From the NCBI RefSeq assembly GCF_014207905.1, contig NZ_JACHLB010000003.1, positions 538,547-602,546 on the forward strand: a DNA stretch of 64,000 bases. The letters run 5' to 3'. A model generated the notes under the pieces. The model was not told where the DNA came from and searched no databases. It saw nothing but the letters and a program-made list of their open reading frames with translations. This DNA is from Flavobacterium notoginsengisoli. Lineage in GTDB: Bacteria; Bacteroidota; Bacteroidia; Flavobacteriales; Flavobacteriaceae. The position numbers were made by a program, and so were the translations under genes. Positions 17,404-27,500 of the stretch are shown piece by piece (the stretch's first letter is position 1; the number at the start of each line of letters is the position of its first letter).

Positions 17404-18566
17404 ACAATTTGATTAATTTGTTTATAAACGACTTCAATCGCATTTAGGGAATTTTCCATCGTAAATTTTTGTGATTGACTAAAATTTTCTGCTGTATTCT
17501 CTTCTTGTTGAGTTTCTTCCAGTGTTAAAACTTTTTGAACCATTTCTGCTCCATCTGTTTTCCATTTTTGCAAATGTTCTTTTTCTACTGGTCTTTTAGC
17601 AATGTAGTAAGCTGCAATCCCTCCTATTTCATTCATTGGAGCCTTATCTGTAGTAATAACTGGACATCCAGAAGCCATAGCCTCGATAATTGGCCATCCA
17701 AAACCTTCGTCTAATGACGGAAATAATAAACAGCTTGCTCCAGAGTAAGCATTATTGATATATTCGTCTGATAAATTGCTAATGAAATGAATATCATTTT
17801 TAAAAGACGATTGCAAATGCATAACAGCCAATTCATCAGATGGTTCTTCACCTATTAAAATCAAAGGAATTTTTACATTATATAAATTTCTCCAAGTTTC
17901 ATAAATCTCCATTACTCCTTTTCGGTTTTTATAATATTGATTTCCTCCAATGTGCATTATATACCCTTTTGATAAATCTATATTCAGTTTTTTCTGAAGT
18001 AAATCTCTAGAAGATTGTTGCGGTTCTGAACAAAAAGTTCGATTTAAACCGTTATAACAAACTGCTGAATTTTCTATTTTTCCTAAATGCAATTCGTGTA
18101 AATCCTGTTGCGTTTTTTTAGAAATCGAAATAAAATTTTTTCCTTTAGAAAAACCTTTTCTAATATAATCCTGATACCATTTTCCAGTTCGTGATGTTGG
18201 ATTTTCTGGTATCATTCCTAAAGCCGATTTTAAAGCTAAAAAATCATGGCAATGCACAACATGTTTTCTGTTTTTTACAAGTGGCACCCAAGGCCCTAAT
18301 GCTTGATCAGCAAATACAAAAAGGTTTTCTTTTGAAGAATTAATTAATTTAAATTTTACTTCTATTGGAAAAATCAAATATTGATCGATATAACCAAGCC
18401 ATTTTTTTAGAGAATCAGTCGACGGAATTTTATAAAATCTTGCTTTGGGACTCCATACTTCTACTTCATGTCCTCTTTCTATCATTCCGTTTTGCAGCAT
18501 ATTGGCATAACGGGGCATACTTTGGTGTTTTAAAAACGAAGGGTGTGCGAAAAGTATAATTTTCAT
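17400..18566 (-). CDS. family 4 glycosyltransferase
   Basis: A 388-residue GT-B enzyme. It has an N-terminal sugar-acceptor domain (MKIILFAHPSFLKHQSMPRY), then IMHIGGNQYYKNRKGVMEIY and the signature LLFPSLDEGFGWPIIEAMASGCPVITTD (conserved Glu residues of the E-x7-E motif). It overlaps the next GT4 gene by 4 bp and abuts the Wzy gene without a gap. Its acceptor and donor cannot be predicted. Confidence 0.87.
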   Translation of the reverse strand: MKIILFAHPSFLKHQSMPRYANMLQNGMIERGHEVEVWSPKARFYKIPSTDSLKKWLGYIDQYLIFPIEVKFKLINSSKENLFVFADQALGPWVPLVKNRKHVVHCHDFLALKSALGMIPENPTSRTGKWYQDYIRKGFSKGKNFISISKKTQQDLHELHLGKIENSAVCYNGLNRTFCSEPQQSSRDLLQKKLNIDLSKGYIMHIGGNQYYKNRKGVMEIYETWRNLYNVKIPLILIGEEPSDELAVMHLQSSFKNDIHFISNLSDEYINNAYSGASCLLFPSLDEGFGWPIIEAMASGCPVITTDKAPMNEIGGIAAYYIAKRPVEKEHLQKWKTDGAEMVQKVLTLEETQQEENTAENFSQSQKFTMENSLNAIEVVYKQINQIV

Positions 18567-19865
18567 TTATTCGTTTTTCATATTAATATTTAAGCTTGCT
18601 ACCAAAAGACCCGCCGCAATTACAGAACATCCTAACATACTTGGCTGTGCCCATTGTCCTTGAGTAATTAAAAATAAAGCGGTGCCGCAGAATGTCATTG
18701 GTAAGAGCTTAAATTCACTAGGCTTTTTTATAGAGCTATAGAAAAGTCCAAATGCAAAAACTAATCTCAAAACAACCATAGCTCCTCCTAAAATAAGTCC
18801 TTGCTCTCCACCAATTCGATTTAATTCTCCCTCAGAAACTAAAAAAGCTCTTTTTCCTGTTAGTAATTGTGCTCCAGCATTTGTTCCCATACCTAAATTA
18901 CCTTCAAACAATGGTGCTTTCAGTAAGGTTTCGAAAGGTTCTGTAAATCCTTGAATTGATCTTTCAATTATAGATCCTCCTTCTTGACCTTTGGCAGTAT
19001 CTACACGACTCATAAAAACTTCGGTTCCTAGACTAAAAACGGTTGTTGTTTTCTGCAAAATGAAAAACAAAAGACCGATTACTACAATCGTAATCAATAA
19101 TCTAATAATAGATTTGAAACTTGTTGAAGATCCTATAAAAGCAAAAAAACCAACCAACAAAACACCTAGTACAGCAGTTCTACTTACTGTTATTGGCAAA
19201 GCAATAATTAAGGCAATAGTACTGCTTATCAATAATACTTTTGAACAAGCTTCTTTAGACAGCCAAAAATAAAAGACAAAAACAGAAGCCAAAATGTAAT
19301 AAGAAGATAATCCTGTTGTAAATGAAAAAGTTCCAGATGGACGAAAATACCCCATTGCACCATCAAATCCAGCACTTCCTTCTCCTCCTAAACCTGTATT
19401 TATGTAAGCAGTTTGCGGACTTATAAATTGAAAATAAATTATGAGTGTCATGATGATATTGATAACCAACATTGCACGTCCCATTTTGAGAATATCTTCT
19501 TTGGTAAAAACCGCGCCAATTACAAAAATTAACGGAAAATGAAGCAACATAATACGAGCACCATAGATGCCTACAAACATATTTTCGTGTCCAAAAGTCA
19601 TCGTAATCGATAAGCTTAATAAAGTAATAATAAAGCTTAGAACGACATACATATTTACAAATTTGACTCTTAAATAAAAAGCTCTTAAAAGAATGTAAAT
19701 AGCGATAGGGTCACGTACAATCAATAACGGAGTTGCTAAACTTGGCAAAATCCATTTACGAAGAGCTCCTTCAAAAATCCATAGCAAAAAGTACAGCCAA
19801 ATAGCTGTTTTTATAGACTTGTAGTCTACCATCACTTCTTGTTGCGTTATTGCTATTGTATTCAT
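18567..19865 (-). CDS. wzy: O-antigen/exopolysaccharide polymerase (Wzy-like)
   Basis: A 432-residue polytopic membrane protein with about eleven hydrophobic segments and one larger periplasmic loop (about 290-350, with KTTTVFSLGTEVFMSR). Gene position and topology fit Wzy, which polymerises flipped repeat units in the periplasm. Sequence conservation in this family is weak, so the call depends on topology and on being the only such protein in the locus besides the flippase. It is directly followed by the GT4 gene. Confidence 0.75.
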   Translation of the reverse strand: MNTIAITQQEVMVDYKSIKTAIWLYFLLWIFEGALRKWILPSLATPLLIVRDPIAIYILLRAFYLRVKFVNMYVVLSFIITLLSLSITMTFGHENMFVGIYGARIMLLHFPLIFVIGAVFTKEDILKMGRAMLVINIIMTLIIYFQFISPQTAYINTGLGGEGSAGFDGAMGYFRPSGTFSFTTGLSSYYILASVFVFYFWLSKEACSKVLLISSTIALIIALPITVSRTAVLGVLLVGFFAFIGSSTSFKSIIRLLITIVVIGLLFFILQKTTTVFSLGTEVFMSRVDTAKGQEGGSIIERSIQGFTEPFETLLKAPLFEGNLGMGTNAGAQLLTGKRAFLVSEGELNRIGGEQGLILGGAMVVLRLVFAFGLFYSSIKKPSEFKLLPMTFCGTALFLITQGQWAQPSMLGCSVIAAGLLVASLNINMKNE

Positions 19866-19879
19866 AAAAACGTTTTCTT

Positions 19880-21121
19880 TTAATTATTTAGCGAAGAAAG
19901 TGCATCTGCCATCTCTTGTCCGTAAACCGACCACGGTCTTGTTTGTGCTTTGTTTTGGGCCGCTAACCCATATTGCTCCAATAATTCTGGTTTTTCTATT
20001 ATTCTGTTAATTACCTCTTTTATAGCTTCTGAAGAACCTGATGGCACAATCCATCCATCTTTTTCATTTTCTATTAAATCGGGACCAGCTGTACGATCTG
20101 TTGTAATGACAGGAATTCCTTGCGACATTGCTTCTGTAATTACCAAACCAAATCCTTCAAATAGTGAAGGAAAAACAAAAACATCATGTTCTTTCATGCA
20201 TTCGAGTACTTGATCATGAGATAAAGACGGAATCCAATTATGCTTTTCTAACGCTTTGTTTAATGCCTCACAATGACCAACCGATTTATGCCCTACTACT
20301 GTCAATTCTACTTTATCTTGTAATTCTTCAACAGCATCAAATAAATAAGAGATTCCTTTGCGCTGTGATAATCCGCCAATAAATAAAACTTTAAGTTTTC
20401 TGTTTTCTAAAGGCAGATATTTTTTCTGTTCTTTAACCTCAGGAAAACCGTATGGAATAACTTTTATCTCTGCTAGATTTCCTGTATATTCTTGGAGTGT
20501 TTTTTTAGTAAAACTGCTAGCGACAAAAATGACATCTGCCAAAGCCAATTCTTGATCTTTTTTATTCAGTTTCTCTTCTGAATCATTAAAACCCGTAAGT
20601 GTGCTTGACCAATCTGGATTAAGATCAAATTCTTTTTGCATCAATAAACGAGCACTTTTCCAATAACCAATTGGCAAATCATAAATGCACTGAAGTCCTA
20701 ATTGTTTAGCTTCTTTGAAAGTAGATAAAGCTCCATCTTCGTAAGCATAAACTGCTGCTAGTCCATTTTTTTTTGCTTTGGCTAAATTATTGGCAGTCCA
20801 TTTATCGTGTTCTTGATAGACATTATCAATACAAAAAATACCTTTTTCGTGTTTTATTAAAAAATCTAAATTCAGTTTAGAAGCTAACAAACGTCCAAAC
20901 TCAAAAAAAGATTTAGACTTTGTATATGGCTGCCAAGCTTTATTTAAGCTTCTTCTTTTTAAATCTTTTAATTTTGGATTGTTTCCTAATTTAAAAAGCA
21001 ATTGATCAGGAAAAATAGCAACTGATGTAAATAATTTAAACAAAAGCTGATTCTTTAGTAATCCAGTTACTAAATTTTTTGAATTTGCATTTAAAGTCGG
21101 ATGAGAAACAAGCAGCTTCAT
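19880..21121 (-). CDS. family 4 glycosyltransferase
   Basis: A 413-residue GT-B enzyme with VLFIGGLSQRKGISYLFDA and FVFPSLFEGFGLVITEAMSQ, the standard C-terminal donor-binding region of GT4. The N-terminal half is unusual, with SHPTLNANSKNLVTGLLK and a YEDGALSTFKEAK stretch, resembling GT4 members found in other Bacteroidota polysaccharide loci. It overlaps the upstream gene by 4 bp. Confidence 0.85.
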   Translation of the reverse strand: MKLLVSHPTLNANSKNLVTGLLKNQLLFKLFTSVAIFPDQLLFKLGNNPKLKDLKRRSLNKAWQPYTKSKSFFEFGRLLASKLNLDFLIKHEKGIFCIDNVYQEHDKWTANNLAKAKKNGLAAVYAYEDGALSTFKEAKQLGLQCIYDLPIGYWKSARLLMQKEFDLNPDWSSTLTGFNDSEEKLNKKDQELALADVIFVASSFTKKTLQEYTGNLAEIKVIPYGFPEVKEQKKYLPLENRKLKVLFIGGLSQRKGISYLFDAVEELQDKVELTVVGHKSVGHCEALNKALEKHNWIPSLSHDQVLECMKEHDVFVFPSLFEGFGLVITEAMSQGIPVITTDRTAGPDLIENEKDGWIVPSGSSEAIKEVINRIIEKPELLEQYGLAAQNKAQTRPWSVYGQEMADALSSLNN

Positions 21122-22197
21122 AAAACAGAAATTGAATTAATAAACTGGTCGGCCATATTGTTCAAATTAGCTCCTTCGATATTCATTGGAACTATATTTA
21201 GATTATTTTTTTCGTATTTAATGATTTGCGGAATTACATACTTGCCTTTTGTTGGAGTCCAATTGCGTGACACACAGATTGTATTAAGCTGATGTTCTTT
21301 ATAAGCGGCATAAACTCCGCTTTTTTCGCTTTGGTAATAAGGCGTTGTAGATATTCCGAAATCACTATTTCTAAGCACTTGCGAAATCACATTTTCTGGC
21401 TGAATACCTAAAACTTCATAACGAATATTGTAATAATCTAATATCGCAGTGTAATTTGTTAATTCAGGGCCATTTTTACCGATGAAAACAAATTTTATCG
21501 GTTTGCTAAATTGACCAGAAGTGATCATTAAATCCTCAATAAAATCTTCAAAAGGCGCTCCATTATGAATAGTTCCAAATAAAACAAATTGAGCAAATTC
21601 TCTGCTTTCTATTTTTACAGCCGTTAGAGGTATGTTACCGCAAATTGGTAAAATCTCGGCATTGATATTATGAGATCTAAGAAAATATTGATACAGCTGA
21701 TTTTGCGTATTAATAAAATCTGTCTTGATATTTTGGATTATCTTTTTGGCAATTACCTGTTGTAGTTTGCCAATTAATTTGTGTTTTAGAGAAGATTCTG
21801 TATCTATTCCAAGCCATAATTCATGAAACATGATATGCCATTTATGATTTCCTCTTATTTTCTTTAAATAAGAAGGTAACCAGAAAGGCAGTCCTTTTGG
21901 GTTAAAACTATAGGGTACATATTGTAAAGAAATCAGATCTGGTTCAAAATCTTTTAAAACATTCTGTAACCATATCAAACGCTGTTTATTTGGAGTTGAT
22001 GCAGGAATTCTGTGTACGATTACAGGTATTTCTTCAACCACCTGACTTTCGCTAGAATAATAAATAATCTGATCGCATAGAGACAAAATCTGTGCTCTAT
22101 GGCCTGCTTTTATAAGTTTGCCACATAATCGACGCGTATAATCGCCTACACCATCATTTCCAAGTTCGGCAGAGCCGCAAAGAAAAAGTATGTCCAT
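21118..22197 (-). CDS. GT-B glycosyltransferase, divergent
   Basis: A 359-residue protein with an N-terminal GT4-like beginning, MDILFLCGSAELGNDGVGDYTRRL, where the G-x-G-D-Y segment is typical. A donor-domain strand follows (QFVLFGTIHNGAPFEDF, IKFVFIGKNGPEL). The usual E-x7-E retaining motif is replaced by SDFGISTTPYYQSEKSGVYAAY, so it is a divergent GT4-like enzyme or a related family. A 77-bp gap separates it from the next upstream gene. Confidence 0.65.
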   Translation of the reverse strand: MDILFLCGSAELGNDGVGDYTRRLCGKLIKAGHRAQILSLCDQIIYYSSESQVVEEIPVIVHRIPASTPNKQRLIWLQNVLKDFEPDLISLQYVPYSFNPKGLPFWLPSYLKKIRGNHKWHIMFHELWLGIDTESSLKHKLIGKLQQVIAKKIIQNIKTDFINTQNQLYQYFLRSHNINAEILPICGNIPLTAVKIESREFAQFVLFGTIHNGAPFEDFIEDLMITSGQFSKPIKFVFIGKNGPELTNYTAILDYYNIRYEVLGIQPENVISQVLRNSDFGISTTPYYQSEKSGVYAAYKEHQLNTICVSRNWTPTKGKYVIPQIIKYEKNNLNIVPMNIEGANLNNMADQFINSISVL

Positions 22198-22274
22198 TTG
22201 TAGTTTTGTTTTTTGAGTTTTTGAACAACCAAATCACGAGATTTAGTTTACTTAAAATGAAAGAATATTATTTT

Positions 22275-23120
22275 TTAGCCTCCCAGAAAAACTTTTAAGA
22301 GTTGTTTTGACGTTCGAAAGGTTTTTTTAAAGCTTTTATCTATGAAATTTACAATAGGAAATAATCTTGGATAATTATTGCGTATCAAATGAATGAATTT
22401 TTCTATTCCCTTTTTTCCTCTCCAACTTCCATTAATTAAATGAATTGCATAAGATTCTTTATCTAAAAAAATAGCATTTCCTACCAAAATATTTGCGGGA
22501 AGAATAAGCATATTGTTTTTTAAAACTTGCTCAGTATCTTTATATATGTATCCGTATTTTACTGCAATAGGCGTGATTACATATCCAATTATCACTTGTT
22601 TTAAATCCATAGTTCCGTCTTTACCAAATAAATGCAAATTCGTATACTGATCTAAACATTCTTTTATATAAGGATGATTTGGTGCCGAAGCAAAAATGGC
22701 TCCCTGCACTGCAAAACCTGTTATAATATCACCCTCAACTTTAGGCAGATAAGAAGAATTTAGTTGGTTATCTCCACCTGCATTTTCATACAATCCTGGA
22801 TGAATTTCGTGAGCGCTAAAAAAATCGTACTCAAACCATGATTCTTTAAGAGGCTTTAGGATTTTAACATCAGAATCCAAATACAAACCTCCTTCGGTAT
22901 ATAAAGCATAAAGTCTAATGTAATCTGCTGCAAAGGCCCATTTTTTAGCCAAAATTGCTTCTTTTACAAATGGAACAGAATCAAAATCAAAACTATCCTT
23001 ATTCCATATGCGTATTTTAAAGTCTGGCAAATGAACTTTCCAAGTTTCCATACACTCTTTTATAAACGGCGTATAATCTTCTCCACTAAACCAGCAAATA
23101 TGAATTGTTTTTGGAATCAT
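22275..23120 (-). CDS. family 32 glycosyltransferase
   Basis: A 281-residue protein of the GT32 (capsular polysaccharide, DXD sugar-binding) family. Markers are IPKTIHICWFSG at the start, IWNKDSFD, and AFAADYIRLYALYTEGGLYLDSDVKI with the DxD metal site. It probably transfers galactose or mannose from a nucleotide sugar, as GT32 enzymes often do, but this is not read from the sequence. It lies 27 bp upstream of nothing obvious and continues the same minus-strand run. Confidence 0.87.
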   Translation of the reverse strand: MIPKTIHICWFSGEDYTPFIKECMETWKVHLPDFKIRIWNKDSFDFDSVPFVKEAILAKKWAFAADYIRLYALYTEGGLYLDSDVKILKPLKESWFEYDFFSAHEIHPGLYENAGGDNQLNSSYLPKVEGDIITGFAVQGAIFASAPNHPYIKECLDQYTNLHLFGKDGTMDLKQVIIGYVITPIAVKYGYIYKDTEQVLKNNMLILPANILVGNAIFLDKESYAIHLINGSWRGKKGIEKFIHLIRNNYPRLFPIVNFIDKSFKKTFRTSKQLLKVFLGG

Positions 23121-23147
23121 AATTTTTCTTTTATCATTTTTTTAGAC

Positions 23148-24119
23148 TCAAACTTTATAAAATCTTCCAATAACTTTGGCTAATTTGATACCTATTGATT
23201 TTCTTTTAATCTCCCATTTAGAATGTGCTAATACTGGATAAGAACAGTTCTTCCAATAAATAACATCTAAATTTCTTGGAATTTTACCTTGAATTGCTCT
23301 CAGTAAATGATGTGCTTTCCAAGGTTTCGGGCTTCCCATTCCGTGAGACATTGTCGATTCACCCTCAGTAAATCCCATTCCCTCTTTTCCCATATAACTT
23401 ACTGGGCCTTCAAAAACTTCAATTGCTGCATTAAGAGCATCTTGATCTGGTTTATCAAAAATTTGAAATCCTTCCATTTTCAAAACCGTAGAATTGTAAG
23501 ATTGATTTAAAAAAATAGAATTCTCTAAACCTCCAATTGCTGGTGCCATTAACTCTTGCATTTGAACCCATGATTTTAAAAAAGAGATGTCTTTTTTAAG
23601 AAGTCCGACATAGCCAGCATTTACATAAATGGCATTTTTAAATTTTAAATCTATATTATGTTTTTTATAATATGATTTCCAACCTTGTCTTCTCGGGTGA
23701 AATTCTTGAAGAGGCGAATTAACATCTTCGCAAAGCGCTACTCCGCAGTTTACCCATTGTTCGTAGCAAGTCCAAGAATCATTTATAACAATATCTGGAT
23801 CAAAATAATAGAATGCTTCTGCATCTTTTGCTGGTCCTTCCCATAATTCCAACATAAAATCTGGCTTGTAGTTTGCCATATTATAATTGGTTTCTATTGG
23901 AAGAAAAATGATTCTTATTCCTTCAACCGGAGTTAAAACGATTGCTTCATTCCATTTACCAACTGTTTCCTTTTTTCCACTTAAAACCCATTTAGGTAAT
24001 GCACCTCTGTAACCTGCATAAATATCTCCTTTATATCCGTTTTCGCATAATGAATTAGAAAGTGCGGCTACACCATAATGGTAGTGACCTTCGAAAATAG
24101 TGCAAACTGCTGCATTCAT
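23148..24119 (-). CDS. GT8-like glycosyltransferase
   Basis: A 323-residue GT-A type protein. It opens with CTIFEGHYHYGVAALSNSL, has a DxD site in YYFDPDIVIND, and a late MSHGMGSPKPW that matches the GT8 motif HxxGxxKPW exactly. Those are the metal-coordinating residues of retaining GT8 enzymes. It is one of three consecutive genes with this type of architecture (with 24126-25136 and 25148-26074), which may be old paralogues. Confidence 0.7.
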   Translation of the reverse strand: MNAAVCTIFEGHYHYGVAALSNSLCENGYKGDIYAGYRGALPKWVLSGKKETVGKWNEAIVLTPVEGIRIIFLPIETNYNMANYKPDFMLELWEGPAKDAEAFYYFDPDIVINDSWTCYEQWVNCGVALCEDVNSPLQEFHPRRQGWKSYYKKHNIDLKFKNAIYVNAGYVGLLKKDISFLKSWVQMQELMAPAIGGLENSIFLNQSYNSTVLKMEGFQIFDKPDQDALNAAIEVFEGPVSYMGKEGMGFTEGESTMSHGMGSPKPWKAHHLLRAIQGKIPRNLDVIYWKNCSYPVLAHSKWEIKRKSIGIKLAKVIGRFYKV

Positions 24120-24125
24120 ATAATA

Positions 24126-25136
24126 TTATAATTTTAATAGCTGTTTAAGTTTTCTTTTTACACGTTTTGATTGATGCCTGATGAAAGTGATGTAAAACAT
24201 ATCTGCACTTTCAACTTTATACAAACTTCTCATTCGTTGTTTGTCTGTTTGGCTAGAATACATCAATTCATCTATAGATTCTGGTCCTAAACGTCCTCTT
24301 CCTGAATAGTGCAAATGGGTAATGGGTACATAAGTTTTTGAAAAAATTGTTTCTTTATCCACTACTGTTTTTGCTTCTTCAGATAAATTAGCATACCACA
24401 TTTTATAAGAAGTTGTTTTTTGCTCATAGCCACCTTGAATTGCGTGAATTAAATCTAGACTGTTTACATAATCGCCTGACCAGGAACTCAACCAACTGTG
24501 TGGCGGTTTGCAAAGATTCAGTAATTTCCAATCTCCAATCAAAGAGGCGATATGCAATAAAGATTGATCGTGCTTTTTTGGAATTTCTGGATGCTGCTTA
24601 AACCACTCAATTGCAGCATTCATATCTGCAATAATTTTTTCGCTTCTTCTTACTAATATGTGTCCTGCGGTAATTGCTGTATTTAAACCGTCTTTTCCGA
24701 AATGTTCCAATACTTTTTCTGGAAGCAGATAATTATGAATTCCTTCGGTTGTGTATTCTGTATCGGCATGAATTAAATCGTATTCTGAATCAAAATCAAA
24801 CATACGTTCCCAATTCATTAAAGCTACAATATCATTATCTGTATAAATAAATTCATCCCAATCTGAAAATAAAGCCAAGAAGCGATATAAAAATCCGAGT
24901 GGACATTCTGTTAAAACACTTCTTAGATTTTTTATAAAAACTTTTGCTTCTTCAGAAAAATCATCGACGGTTAAGAATTCTACTTCTTTTAGAATATACT
25001 CCGAATTAACTTTTTCTCCTCCAAAATGGATTAGTCGAATTGGAAGTGTACAACCGCTTTTTCTAATGGAATAAATTAAGTTTTCACTATACCATTGGCT
25101 TTTTAAATTGGCCACTAAAACGATACCTTTTTTCAT
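24126..25136 (-). CDS. GT-A glycosyltransferase, GT8-like
   Basis: About 336 residues from the ATG at 25136, which is preferred to 25166 because the extra residues overlap the upstream gene and do not fit the GT-A start MKKGIVLVANLKSQW. A metal site is visible as FIYTDNDIVAL, and a late LHYSGRGRLGP gives an HxxG pattern like GT8. The KPW part is lost. Basic residues at the C-terminus (SKRVKRKLKQLLKL) could hold it at the membrane. Donor is unknown. Confidence 0.65.
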   Translation of the reverse strand: MKKGIVLVANLKSQWYSENLIYSIRKSGCTLPIRLIHFGGEKVNSEYILKEVEFLTVDDFSEEAKVFIKNLRSVLTECPLGFLYRFLALFSDWDEFIYTDNDIVALMNWERMFDFDSEYDLIHADTEYTTEGIHNYLLPEKVLEHFGKDGLNTAITAGHILVRRSEKIIADMNAAIEWFKQHPEIPKKHDQSLLHIASLIGDWKLLNLCKPPHSWLSSWSGDYVNSLDLIHAIQGGYEQKTTSYKMWYANLSEEAKTVVDKETIFSKTYVPITHLHYSGRGRLGPESIDELMYSSQTDKQRMRSLYKVESADMFYITFIRHQSKRVKRKLKQLLKL

Positions 25137-25147
25137 CAAATTTGTTT

Positions 25148-26074
25148 TTATAAACCTAAATGCCACTTATAATCTTTCTGCCACATTTTATGACGCACAG
25201 GGCCTGTATAATGTCTGACTGCCATTTGTTTTGGATGAAACAAATAAGAAAAATCAAACTGATCGCCTGCATCCAAAATGAAAGTTTTTGGAGTTAAAGG
25301 CATATAAACGTTGTTTTTTAATAAATGATGGTAAATAGTTTGTTCGCTAAAATATTCGTACGTAAAATTGAATGTTTTGAAAAAATCTAAAGATTCGTTG
25401 ATACGTTCAAAAGCTGTATTTGCAAAAATAAAACCTGAATTTATCTGATAAACTTGTTCAGAATTTACTGCTTTGTAGCGGCTGTCTAAACAACCCCAAT
25501 TAACATCTGGCATATACCATCCGTTTGCACCAGGTTTTTCAGATAAAACCAATTCTAAAACATTGGCGTGTTCATAAAACAAAATATCTGAATCTAAAAA
25601 AAGAGTCGGTTTTTCTATCGTATGGTTTAAATAATAAAATAACTTTTTGCCATACGGAGATGTTTTACAGAAATGAATTAAATATTCTTCATAAGGTTCT
25701 AACTCTTCTCTGCTCAACCCTTTTAGCGTTTTGATCTCACTCCAATTAATTCCTTTGATCACTTTCACAAAACCAAAACCTTTTTCAAGTTGATCTATTT
25801 GCTCTTTCGTATGAGATCCATCAGAATAAAGTGTCCACTTCAATGGCGTTCCAACATAACGAACAAAAGATAAAATAGATAAGAGCTGTTCTTGAAAATC
25901 ATTAAATGAAGAAAAGCTAGCAATTTCCATTTCAATGTTTTTCTTTTTATCGATTTTAGCAATCAAATTTGATAAACCTGATGAAATTTCTTTATCAAAT
26001 TTTCTTCTATTTGATTTTCCTTTAGCTACGGTAATTCTTTTTGTAAGTCCGCCTTGACCAGGTAATTTATTCAT
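25148..26074 (-). CDS. GT8-like glycosyltransferase
   Basis: A 308-residue protein with a lysine-rich N-terminus, the metal site TLFLDSDILFYEH, QINSGFIFANTAFE (the family's N-x-G pocket), and RHYTGPVRHKMW, a near match to HxxGxxKPW. The order and spacing follow GT8 enzymes. It follows the flippase gene in the operon. The first 45 residues are basic and have no counterpart in typical GT8; a later start is possible but none is better supported. Confidence 0.68.
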   Translation of the reverse strand: MNKLPGQGGLTKRITVAKGKSNRRKFDKEISSGLSNLIAKIDKKKNIEMEIASFSSFNDFQEQLLSILSFVRYVGTPLKWTLYSDGSHTKEQIDQLEKGFGFVKVIKGINWSEIKTLKGLSREELEPYEEYLIHFCKTSPYGKKLFYYLNHTIEKPTLFLDSDILFYEHANVLELVLSEKPGANGWYMPDVNWGCLDSRYKAVNSEQVYQINSGFIFANTAFERINESLDFFKTFNFTYEYFSEQTIYHHLLKNNVYMPLTPKTFILDAGDQFDFSYLFHPKQMAVRHYTGPVRHKMWQKDYKWHLGL

Positions 26075-26134
26075 GTTTTCAGAATTGAATTATTTCTTTA
26101 TGTTTTAAGTTTAAAAAGCATTCTATTTTTATAA

Positions 26135-27439
26135 TTATTCTTCTATTTTTTTCTTACTGAAAAGTATAACCCAAAGACTAAATATATAATTAACTATTAA
26201 TGAAATGGTTTGATAAAATATGCTATAATAAAGTATACCTCTAAGAGTTGTTAAATCCCAAATAAAGTAAGCCATTACAACTGCACCTAAATTCAATCCG
26301 ATGACAAAGATTGGATTTAAAAAGTGTCCTCTACTTCCAATTAAATTGCCCGCCATTGCCGTTATCAAACCGATACAATTTGAAAGCATAATAAGAAAAA
26401 GTTCTGAAGACAATGAGCTGTAAGATGTTCCTAAAAGCCATAACATTTGATTAGGAAATAGAAACGTGATTAACAATATAAATCCCGCTGCTAGAAAAAG
26501 AACTAACTGAAAAAATAAAAAGTACTTTAATAAAGTATCTTTATTTTCTTCTAATCTCGAGAAACGAGGCAAAAACAACGTTCCAGAAATAGTGGTAAAA
26601 AAAGCCATAAGCGTTGCAAATCTGCCCAAAGCACCTATACTTGCCAAATCTGTTGAGTTTCCAAAAACAGATAATATCCAAATTACGATTTGACCAGATA
26701 AAGCGTAAAATATAATGTTAGGTAGAATTTTCGTTACAATCTTTAGAATTTCTTTACGAATCTTTGGATCTGGTTTTTGATTAGCGTCAACAAATTTTTT
26801 GTTGATTATTTTTAATCTGTAATTCCCATAAATTTGAGGAATTCCTGAAGCTAAAATAATAACAGCTGTCCAAGGAAAAATAAATATTGTTAGAACTGTT
26901 AACAGTAATCTTCCAAAACCTATACGTAACTGGTTTTTTTGTAAAGTACTAATATCCTGATGCAGTTTTGGCGTTATCTCTAATAACGAATCTGATAATG
27001 CAGCATAAAAAGCTGGTATTAAAGACAGTAAAATCAGAATTGCAGATAACCAGCTTGCATTATTTTTTAATAATAAATAAATAATTATTGGTGTTGCGAC
27101 TACCAAGGCTATGAATGCAAATTTCTTTCTTAAATCTAAACCAGTTGCCAAAACTATTCCTAGTTTTTTAGGATCTTTCCAGACTTTTCCACTAAAAGCC
27201 ATAACTCCGTTAGAAATTCCAGAATCGGTAAACATTACCAAAGTTCCTAGCATTGTATTGGCTAGTGTATACAAAGCATATTCTTGAATAGGCAACATTC
27301 TAACAATCAATATTCCCGAGACAAAACCAACTAATTTTAAGATTACCTCAGTACTTCCGACAATCGAAATTAACTTTATAAAATTTATACCTCTATCGTA
27401 ATGCTGATGTTGCTTTATTCTATTTAATGACCAACTCAT
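26135..27439 (-). CDS. wzx: lipid-linked oligosaccharide flippase (Wzx-like)
   Basis: A 434-residue protein with about twelve hydrophobic segments and a positively charged N-terminal end, ISIVGSTEVILKLVGFVSGILIVRM. This resembles the MOP/MviN superfamily used to flip undecaprenyl-linked repeat units. It is the only such protein in the window and is in the expected position of a Wzx/Wzy locus. Substrate specificity is unknown. Confidence 0.8.
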   Translation of the reverse strand: MSWSLNRIKQHQHYDRGINFIKLISIVGSTEVILKLVGFVSGILIVRMLPIQEYALYTLANTMLGTLVMFTDSGISNGVMAFSGKVWKDPKKLGIVLATGLDLRKKFAFIALVVATPIIIYLLLKNNASWLSAILILLSLIPAFYAALSDSLLEITPKLHQDISTLQKNQLRIGFGRLLLTVLTIFIFPWTAVIILASGIPQIYGNYRLKIINKKFVDANQKPDPKIRKEILKIVTKILPNIIFYALSGQIVIWILSVFGNSTDLASIGALGRFATLMAFFTTISGTLFLPRFSRLEENKDTLLKYFLFFQLVLFLAAGFILLITFLFPNQMLWLLGTSYSSLSSELFLIMLSNCIGLITAMAGNLIGSRGHFLNPIFVIGLNLGAVVMAYFIWDLTTLRGILYYSIFYQTISLIVNYIFSLWVILFSKKKIEE

Positions 27440-27500
27440 TTGCTATTATTAATTATAACTAAACAAACCTTTTTTTTCATTGTATTAGTCTTAATAATTT

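Noticed and set aside
23307..23510. Plus-strand frame inside the GT8-like gene
   Set aside because: Antisense to the conserved HxxGxxKPW region and without recognisable features.
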